11,245 bases of DNA from positions 1 through 11,245 of the forward strand of contig JBGTHB010000010.1 of assembly GCA_041746415.1 (NCBI GenBank), in the 5' to 3' direction. Within the stretch, counting starts at the first letter, position 1. Every line of letters begins with the position of its first letter. Positions 6,221-11,245 of this stretch are shown here, one piece after another. The notes beneath the pieces are model-generated. The model was not told the origin of the DNA. It did no database searches and was given only the letters and a program-made list of their open reading frames with translations. Origin of the DNA: JBGTHB01 sp041746415 (GTDB lineage Bacteria > Pseudomonadota > Gammaproteobacteria > Coxiellales > Coxiellaceae). A program made the position numbers and the translations under genes.

Positions 6221-6832
6221 ATGGAAACGATTAATTATCAACAGACACGCTATTTAACCAGTGTTGCTGACATCAAAGATTTACCCAAAGACAATGGCAA
6301 AGAAGTGGCGTTTATTGGCCGTTCCAATGCCGGTAAATCCAGCTCCATCAATGTGGTTACGGGCATTAAAGGCTTAGCGCGCACCAGTAAAACACCTGGT
6401 CGCACGCAAATGATTAATTATTTTGAAATTGATGCCGGGCGACATTTAGTGGATTTGCCAGGTTATGGCTACGCTAAAGTGCCACGACCCATGCGCGCGC
6501 GCTGGACAGACAACATAAATCAGTATCTCGAAACGCGACAATCTTTACGTGGTTTGGTGTTGGTGATGGACATTCGCCATCCACTGCGCGAACAAGACGG
6601 CCAGATTATTGAATGGGCTTATGAATGTGGAGTGGCAGTACATGTGCTGTTAACCAAGGCAGATAAACTCACGCGTCAAGCGATGCAAAAAACGTTGTCG
6701 CAAGTGCAGACCGAATTAGCGCCCGTTAAAGAATTAGTAAGCGTGCAGGTTTTTTCATCTCATAATCGTTTAGGATTAGATGAAATGCGCGAATTACTCA
6801 ACGGTTGGTTTGATAAAGACGGATTGTCTTAA
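6221..6832 (+). CDS. engB: ribosome-biogenesis GTPase EngB (YihA/YsxC)
   Basis: Small cytosolic GTPase of the TrmE-Era-EngA-EngB group, needed for assembly of the large ribosomal subunit. The product has 203 residues (E. coli YihA about 210). GTP-binding motifs in order: G1 GRSNAGKSS (33-41), G2 in RTSKTPGRTQ (54-63), G3 DLPGYGYA (78-85), G4 TKAD (145-148) and G5 around FSS (178-180). The N-terminus METINYQQT aligns residue for residue with MTNLNYQQT of E. coli. This fixes the start at 6221, and the frame upstream has no other start codon before a TAA at 6197. No SD sequence precedes it: GCCGCTTCC separates TATAAT from the ATG. The gene stands between a divergently promoted membrane protein and an ABC transporter set and shares no function with either. 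Confidence 0.97.
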   Translation: METINYQQTRYLTSVADIKDLPKDNGKEVAFIGRSNAGKSSSINVVTGIKGLARTSKTPGRTQMINYFEIDAGRHLVDLPGYGYAKVPRPMRARWTDNINQYLETRQSLRGLVLVMDIRHPLREQDGQIIEWAYECGVAVHVLLTKADKLTRQAMQKTLSQVQTELAPVKELVSVQVFSSHNRLGLDEMRELLNGWFDKDGLS

Positions 6833-6873
6833 TAACGACAACAAGTTGATATTGCCGCTACACCGGTATGCCA

Positions 6874-6882
6874 TGTTATGCT
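6874..6882 (+). promoter_or_regulatory. possible extended -10 element of the ABC operon
   Basis: TGTTATGCT (TG-n-TATGCT) ends six bases before the ATG at 6889, so transcription would start at or beside that ATG. No convincing -35 lies at normal spacing (TTGCCG at 6852-6857 is 19 bp away), which extended -10 promoters can tolerate. It is a weak match and could be chance. Confidence 0.3.
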
Positions 6883-6888
6883 GTTGGC

Positions 6889-8625
6889 ATGTCGCGACCA
6901 ACCTACACCAAAAATGAAGTAACCAGCTGGCCGGTTCCCAATTACTGGGATTTTGCAGCATTATTGTTTGTCATCGCTATTATTGCCCTTTTGGGTTGGG
7001 GCGCCAGTGCTATGCTGGGTAATTTTGATGTTGGGCAGTCTATTCCTATTTCTCTTTCGCCAAGCCATTTGCCGTATTATGCCTTGCGGTCGGTGTTGCG
7101 TATGTTTATTGCGCTACTGCTTTCATTGTTGGTGACCTTTATTTTTGGTACTTGGGCTGCGAAATCACGCCAAGCGGAACGCTTGATTATCCCCATGATT
7201 GATATTTTGCAATCGGTGCCGGTGTTGGGATTTTTAACGATCACCGTGCCCGGCTTTATTTTACTTTTTCATGGCAGCATGATGGGTCCAGAGTGTGCGG
7301 CGATTTTTGCTATTTTTACAGCGCAAGTATGGAATATGATTTTGAGTTTTTATCAAAGCGTTAAAACCGTGCCGCATCAACTCAATGAAGCAGCGCGTGT
7401 TTTTCATTTGTCATCCTGGCAAAAATTTTGGCGCATTGACACGCCGTTTGCGATGCCGAGTTTAATTTGGAATATGATGATGTCGATGTCATCGAGTTGG
7501 GTATTTTTAGTGGCGTCAGAAGCCATTTCGGTGGCAGGGCATCATATTAATTTACCTGGTGTTGGTTCTTATATTGCGTTAGCGCTGGAACAAAAAGATA
7601 TGGCCGCCATTGGTTATGCCATCATTACCATGTTTGTAGTGATTTTACTTTACGATCAAATTTTATTTCGTCCCTTAGTAGCTTGGGCAGAAAAATTCAA
7701 AGCGCAAATGGATGCAGATGAAGACGAACCGGAATCTTGGGTGTTGGATTTATTTCAACGCACCGCTTTTTTTCGTTTTGTCGGCTATTTATTAGGTTGG
7801 GGTGCTGATCACATTGTGAATTTTAAATTGTTTCGCTACACCTCTGGACGCCGCTATTATCAGCCTAATATTATTTTACGCAAAACCATGCGTTTGGTGT
7901 GGAATATTATTTTATTTTTAGTGTTGGTTGCCGCTGCCTGGGTATTGGTGCGATTTATTGTATTGAATCTGCCTTTAAATGAAATTCTGCATGCTTTTTA
8001 TTTGGGGTCAGTGACTGCTGTGCGCGTAGTGGTATTAATTATTGTAAGCTCACTTATTTGGGTGCCAATAGGTGTGTGGATTGGTTTGCGACCTAGAGTA
8101 GCGCAAGTTATACAGCCTGTCGCGCAATTTTTAGCGGCATTTCCGGTGAATTTATTATTCCCGGTGGTGTTTATGTTAATTGTTAATTACCACTTAAACG
8201 TGAATATTTGGGTGTCGCCATTAATGGTTTTGGGCACACAGTGGTATATTTTATTTAACGTGGTGGCTGGTGCCAGTGCAATGCCAAAAAATTTACGTCA
8301 AGCCGTCGGTACGTTGAATGTGAAAGGTTGGTTGTGGTGGCGTAAAGTGATGTTGCCAGCCATTTTTCCGTATTACATTACCGGTGCAATTACGGCAGCG
8401 GGCGGTGCTTGGAATATTAGTATTATTGCAGAGGCGGTGAGTTGGGGAAATCAACAATTGCATGCCGTGGGGTTGGGTGCATTTATCACAGAAGTGGCCA
8501 CTAATGGCAGCTTTGCGGAATTAGCGTTGGGCATCAGTGTGATGTCATTGTATGTGTTGGCTTTCAATCACGTGTTGTGGAAGCCGTTGTATAATTTGGC
8601 CGAAGAACGTTATCGTATTATTTGA
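6889..8625 (+). CDS. fused double-domain ABC transporter permease (nitrate/sulfonate/bicarbonate-type)
   Basis: Inner-membrane channel subunit with two MetI/SsuC-like permease domains in one chain, which in most importers are separate or a homodimer. The product has 578 residues. After a short cytoplasmic tail there is one helix (about 22-43). The first permease domain (about 65-260) carries an EAA-type coupling loop, EAARVFHLSSWQKFW (167-181). A charged cytoplasmic linker with DADEDEPE follows near 275-282. The second half (about 330-570) has its own loop around QAVGTLNVKGWLWWRK (471-486). About 12 helices are likely. The architecture matches the 'duplicated permease' anion-transporter group. 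Two ATGs, 6868 and 6889, fit the frame and neither has an SD site. I chose 6889 because an extended -10 lies right before it. Starting at 6868 would add MPCYAVG. The stop overlaps the SD of the ATPase gene. The solute cannot be inferred. Confidence 0.9.
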   Translation: MSRPTYTKNEVTSWPVPNYWDFAALLFVIAIIALLGWGASAMLGNFDVGQSIPISLSPSHLPYYALRSVLRMFIALLLSLLVTFIFGTWAAKSRQAERLIIPMIDILQSVPVLGFLTITVPGFILLFHGSMMGPECAAIFAIFTAQVWNMILSFYQSVKTVPHQLNEAARVFHLSSWQKFWRIDTPFAMPSLIWNMMMSMSSSWVFLVASEAISVAGHHINLPGVGSYIALALEQKDMAAIGYAIITMFVVILLYDQILFRPLVAWAEKFKAQMDADEDEPESWVLDLFQRTAFFRFVGYLLGWGADHIVNFKLFRYTSGRRYYQPNIILRKTMRLVWNIILFLVLVAAAWVLVRFIVLNLPLNEILHAFYLGSVTAVRVVVLIIVSSLIWVPIGVWIGLRPRVAQVIQPVAQFLAAFPVNLLFPVVFMLIVNYHLNVNIWVSPLMVLGTQWYILFNVVAGASAMPKNLRQAVGTLNVKGWLWWRKVMLPAIFPYYITGAITAAGGAWNISIIAEAVSWGNQQLHAVGLGAFITEVATNGSFAELALGISVMSLYVLAFNHVLWKPLYNLAEERYRII

Positions 8626-8627
8626 GG
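8624..8627 (+). promoter_or_regulatory. ribosome binding site of the ABC ATPase gene
   Basis: GAGG overlaps the TGA of the permease gene and lies six bases before the ATG at 8634. It fixes that ATG over the in-frame TTG at 8622 and suggests coupled translation. Confidence 0.6.
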
Positions 8628-8633
8628 TTAAGT

Positions 8634-9926
8634 ATGACTGCCATTATTGAAGTAAGAAATATCAAAAAATCGTTTCGTAAACACGGCGCACAAGAATTAT
8701 TGGTACTGGATAATGTGAATTTTGAATTACGCGATGGTGAGATTATTGCGTTATTAGGCCGATCCGGCTCAGGTAAATCCACATTATTACGCATTATTGC
8801 AGGATTAATTCAGCCCAGCAGTGGTGAGGTGGTGTATTGCGATCAGCCAGTTACCAAACCGTTACCTGGATTAACCATGGTGTTTCAACATTTTGCGTTG
8901 CTGCCGTGGTTAACGGTGTTAGAAAATGTGGAATTAGGTTTAGAGGCGCAAGGGGTGAAAAAAGCCGAACGCCGTCAACGCGCAATTGAAGCTATTGATG
9001 TCGTGGGTCTCGATGGTTTTGAATCCGCTTATCCAAAAGAATTATCGGGCGGTATGTCACAACGAGTTGGTTTAGCGCGAGCGTTAGTGGTGGATCCAGA
9101 AGTGTTGTTAATGGACGAACCGTTTTCTGCTTTAGATGTATTAACTGCTGACAACTTGCGTGGTGATTTGTTGGATATTTGGCAGTCCGAAAAAACACGT
9201 ATTAAAAGCGTATTGTTGGTTACACATAATATCGAAGAAGCGGCATTTTTAGCGGATCGTATTTTGGTGTTTGATAATGATCCCGGTTGTGTGCGAGCTG
9301 AATTAAAAGTGGATTTAGTGCATCCCCGTAACGAACAAGCAGCCGAATTTCGTAAATTAGTAGATGATATTTATGGCTTGATGACCAAACCTGAAACCGC
9401 AGTGGTGGCGCAACCGGAAGTATTTAAAATAATTGATGAGCACTATCGCCTTCCGCAAGTGGAAATTTCCGAGATGATGGGATTTTTGGAGACGATGTCA
9501 GACCACGAAGGGTTGAACAAAATCGATTTGCCGCAATTAGCAGAAGATTTGCATTTTGAGATTGATGATTTATTTCCTATTACCGAAGTGTTAGACATTT
9601 TGCATTTTGTGAAAATTACGGAAGGCGATATTGCGTTAACTAAAGCCGGCCGTGAATTAGCGCAGGCGGAAATATTAGATCGCAAGAAAATTTTTGCTGA
9701 GCACTTTAAAAAATACATACCATTAGCGCGACATATTCGTGAAGTGTTGGATCAGGAGCCGGAACATAAAGTTTCTGAAGAAGTGTTTTTGCGTGTGCTG
9801 GGTGAACATTTAAGTGATGAAGCATCAGAAGAAGTATTGGAAGTGGTTATTGCCTGGGGGCGTTACGCCGAAGTTTTTGCCTACGATTACAATTCTGGTA
9901 TGCTGAGTTTAGAAAATCCATCGTAA
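8634..9926 (+). CDS. ABC transporter ATPase with AAA-associated C-terminal domain
   Basis: Cytoplasmic motor subunit for the permease encoded just upstream. The product has 430 residues. Residues 1-255 form a complete ABC domain: Walker A GRSGSGKST (42-50), Q-loop Gln85 in FQHF, signature LSGGM (137-141), Walker B LLMDEP (158-163), D-loop SALD (165-168) and switch His198. This half resembles the SsuB/TauB/NrtD ATPases. Residues of about 270-420 form an extra helical, acidic domain with a winged-helix-like stretch (ITEGDIALTKAGRELA). It resembles the AAA-associated C-terminal domain (Pfam PF09821, from memory) found behind ATPases of this class and thought to be regulatory. SsuB/TauB ATPases are about 255 residues, so the extension is the notable feature. 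The ATG at 8634 has GAGG six bases upstream, overlapping the permease stop. The thioredoxin lipoprotein follows after 15 bp. Confidence 0.93.
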   Translation: MTAIIEVRNIKKSFRKHGAQELLVLDNVNFELRDGEIIALLGRSGSGKSTLLRIIAGLIQPSSGEVVYCDQPVTKPLPGLTMVFQHFALLPWLTVLENVELGLEAQGVKKAERRQRAIEAIDVVGLDGFESAYPKELSGGMSQRVGLARALVVDPEVLLMDEPFSALDVLTADNLRGDLLDIWQSEKTRIKSVLLVTHNIEEAAFLADRILVFDNDPGCVRAELKVDLVHPRNEQAAEFRKLVDDIYGLMTKPETAVVAQPEVFKIIDEHYRLPQVEISEMMGFLETMSDHEGLNKIDLPQLAEDLHFEIDDLFPITEVLDILHFVKITEGDIALTKAGRELAQAEILDRKKIFAEHFKKYIPLARHIREVLDQEPEHKVSEEVFLRVLGEHLSDEASEEVLEVVIAWGRYAEVFAYDYNSGMLSLENPS

Positions 9927-9941
9927 ATACGGAGCAATGGA

Positions 9942-10457
9942 ATGCGAACGCTACTAATCTTATGCTGTGTTATTTTTCTTCTGGGGTGTCATTCAAATCA
10001 ACCACGTAGTGCCCCACCGTGGCCACGTGAGAAAACAGCGTGGTTAAATACGCCTTATCCTTTGGCTGTTGATTTCTTAAAAAACAAAGTAGTGATGATT
10101 GATTTTTTCACTGATCGTTGTGGTGCTTGCACTCAATTGCAAAAAGCGATGCGTCGTTGGCAGGCGCCCAGTACGAAACAAGTTGAGATCGTGGGCGTTT
10201 ACACGCCTTCCTATTATCGTTCACCCACAGACAAACAAATTCAGAGTGTGCTAAAACGTTACGGCATTCAATTTCCGGTAATGAAAGATTTAAATGCACA
10301 CCTTATGCGTGCATATGGTGCGCGTGTATGGCCGACGATAATATTAATTAACAAGCAAGGCTTCATTGCAAAAAAATACAATGGCGTTGTCAGTTTTGCT
10401 GAATTGGATAAAACGTTGCAGGCATTAGTTAACATGCCGGACAAAAAAGCAGCGTAA
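9942..10457 (+). CDS. lipoprotein thioredoxin (TlpA/DipZ-like, NHLRC2 N-terminal type)
   Basis: Envelope thiol-disulfide protein of 171 residues. The N-terminus is a lipoprotein signal: hydrophobic MRTLLILCCVIFLLG with lipobox LLGC, Cys16 being the lipidated residue. Position +2 is His rather than Asp, so transfer to the outer membrane is expected. The thioredoxin fold covers about 33-162. Active-site CGAC is at 60-63, following DFFTDR. VWPT (129-132) carries the cis-proline Pro131. WLNTPYPL before the fold and the stretch VGVYTPSYYRSPTD match the DipZ-like/NHLRC2 thioredoxin group rather than classical TrxA. Whether it reduces or oxidises cannot be told from CGAC alone. GGAG lies seven bases before the ATG, and the gene follows the ATPase by 15 bp, so it belongs to the same operon. 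It may serve the transporter or simply be co-expressed. Confidence 0.88.
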   Translation: MRTLLILCCVIFLLGCHSNQPRSAPPWPREKTAWLNTPYPLAVDFLKNKVVMIDFFTDRCGACTQLQKAMRRWQAPSTKQVEIVGVYTPSYYRSPTDKQIQSVLKRYGIQFPVMKDLNAHLMRAYGARVWPTIILINKQGFIAKKYNGVVSFAELDKTLQALVNMPDKKAA

Positions 10458-10467
10458 CGGAGTTTTT

Positions 10468-11076
10468 TTGCCAACACTTTTTATTCCTGGTCCATGCGGC
10501 CAACTCGAAACGTTGCTAACCCAACCTGATGTTAACGCACGCGGTCTCGCTATTATATGTCATCCACATCCGCAACATGCGGGCACCATGCACAATAAAG
10601 TGGTTACGACTATAGCTAAAGCATTTGAATTAAAAAATTATGTGACATTGCGTTTTAATTATCGTGGCGTGGGAGCAAGTGCTGGTGAATACGGGCACAT
10701 GCTGGGCGAAACAGAAGACGCATTAAGCATTTACGCTTATGCCAAAAAACATTTTCCGCAGCTTGCGATTACGTTAGCTGGTTTTTCATTTGGTGCTTAT
10801 ATTGCCGCGAGTGTGGCCAATCAACGCGATTGCCGTCAATTGATCTCAGTAGCACCAGCGGTAAATCACGCTAAGTTTGCAACATTAAACAATATTGGTT
10901 GCCCATGGTTTGTTTTTCAAGGCGAGCAAGATGAGATAGTTCCCGCCACTGCCGTGCAGGATTTTGTTCGGCAGTCCGCTTATCCTATCCAATTAAGCTT
11001 GTTCGCTGACACGTCTCATTTTTTTCACGGCAAATTAATTGAATTGCGAGAAGCGCTGTTAGAAATTATTTTGTAG
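10468..11076 (+). CDS. small alpha/beta hydrolase (COG2945-like), TTG start
   Basis: Cytosolic alpha/beta-hydrolase of 202 residues. The product begins MPTLFIPGPCGQLE. The pattern typical of this group follows: CHPHPQHAGTMHNKV (31-45) around the oxyanion region, RFNYRGVGAS (62-71), the nucleophile elbow GFSFG (105-109) with Ser107, acid Asp155 in GEQDEIVP (152-159), and the catalytic His, probably His184 in TSHFFHG. The whole triad is present, so the enzyme should be active, probably on an ester or thioester. The true substrate is unknown. No signal peptide or lid insert is visible. The start is TTG at 10468: GGAG lies five bases upstream and the fold begins right after it, with no nearer ATG. 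It follows the thioredoxin gene by 10 bp and closes the operon. Confidence 0.9.
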   Translation: MPTLFIPGPCGQLETLLTQPDVNARGLAIICHPHPQHAGTMHNKVVTTIAKAFELKNYVTLRFNYRGVGASAGEYGHMLGETEDALSIYAYAKKHFPQLAITLAGFSFGAYIAASVANQRDCRQLISVAPAVNHAKFATLNNIGCPWFVFQGEQDEIVPATAVQDFVRQSAYPIQLSLFADTSHFFHGKLIELREALLEIIL

Positions 11077-11099
11077 ATTTTTTTACTTACCGGCCGTCC

Positions 11100-11108
11100 T
11101 AAGGAGGT
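11100..11108 (+). promoter_or_regulatory. perfect nine-base Shine-Dalgarno sequence without an obvious gene
   Basis: TAAGGAGGT is fully complementary to the 3' end of 16S rRNA (ACCTCCTTA), the strongest SD in the window. The nearest ATG is at 11123, 14 bases on, and opens only seven codons. An ATC at 11117 sits at good spacing in the same frame. The site could serve a leader peptide, compete for ribosomes, or be chance. Confidence 0.35.
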
Positions 11109-11113
11109 GCGTT

Positions 11114-11153
11114 AACATCGTCATGAAGAGTGTCCTCATGTCATGATGTTTTT
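11114..11153 (+). terminator. probable rho-independent terminator of the ABC/thioredoxin/hydrolase operon
   Basis: AACATCGT (11114-11121) pairs with ATGATGTT (11143-11150, one G-T pair) and CATGA (11122-11126) pairs with TCATG (11136-11140), with a two-base bulge and a nine-base loop. A TTTTT run follows at 11149-11153. The stem is long but low in GC, so efficiency is uncertain. Confidence 0.45.
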
Positions 11154-11245
11154 ATTAGCACTTGTACATGGATTGTTACGCTTGCTATGCGCGCTCACAA
11201 AGACAGAAAAAGAAGTCTGCATTCATATAAAAATTCATGTCATTG
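11143..11245 (+). CDS. possible start of a further gene running off the window
   Basis: An ATG at 11143 opens 34 codons without a stop to the window edge. The product starts MMFLLALVHGLLRLLCAL, a hydrophobic stretch that could be a signal or membrane segment, then turns charged (TKTEKE). The ATG overlaps the stop of a seven-codon frame (11123-11146) by an ATGA, which is typical of coupled translation. Against it: no nearby SD site, the overlap with a likely terminator hairpin, and the short length. It may be non-coding. Confidence 0.2.
   Translation, partial: MMFLLALVHGLLRLLCALTKTEKEVCIHIKIHVI

Noticed and set aside
1..11245. Mobile element, CRISPR array, tRNA or rRNA
   Set aside because: No transposase, regularly spaced repeats, cloverleaf or rRNA-like sequence was seen on either strand. 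The accessory block at 2858-4381 has no flanking repeats I could detect.

Overview
The window looks like the chromosome of a gammaproteobacterium with AT-rich coding sequence. PGK and EngB read as close relatives of the E. coli proteins, pyruvate kinase is of the PykA type, and the aldolase is the class II 'Calvin-cycle' subtype. A compact pgk-pyk-fba neighbourhood of this kind brings the Legionella/Coxiella branch (Legionellales) to mind, but that placement is inference. I see no rRNA, tRNA, CRISPR array, insertion sequence or phage gene. No stretch longer than 300 bases lacks a gene.

Left part (1-2857): the tail of an unidentified membrane protein overlaps pgk by 14 nt, and pgk overlaps pyk by 11 nt. 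This is a tightly packed plus-strand operon carrying the two ATP-forming steps of lower glycolysis. Accessory insert (2858-4381): on the minus strand lies a class A beta-lactamase with the Cys69-Cys238 pair typical of carbapenemase-like enzymes. A 232-bp intergenic region with direct and inverted repeats separates it from a divergent gene for a small secreted protein with eight cysteines and an acidic tail. Glycolysis resumes with fba (4444-5538), which has its own promoter and Shine-Dalgarno (SD) site. A convergent orphan four-helix membrane protein (5604-6086, minus) follows, with a good sigma70-type promoter.

Right part (6221-11076, all plus): engB (ribosome-assembly GTPase) starts 9 nt after a TATAAT box and has no SD site, so it is probably leaderless. 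Next comes a compact four-gene set: a fused two-domain ABC permease, an ABC ATPase with an extra C-terminal domain, a lipoprotein thioredoxin of the DipZ/NHLRC2-like type, and a small alpha/beta hydrolase starting with TTG. No substrate-binding protein is visible, so the transported solute is unknown. The last 169 bases hold a perfect nine-base SD sequence, a seven-codon reading frame, a hairpin followed by a T run, and a reading frame that runs off the edge.

Most of the window is ordinary core metabolism. The points most worth checking are the beta-lactamase with its repeat-bearing promoter, the cysteine-rich secreted protein, the leaderless starts, the ABC/thioredoxin/hydrolase set without a binding protein, and the structure at the right edge.
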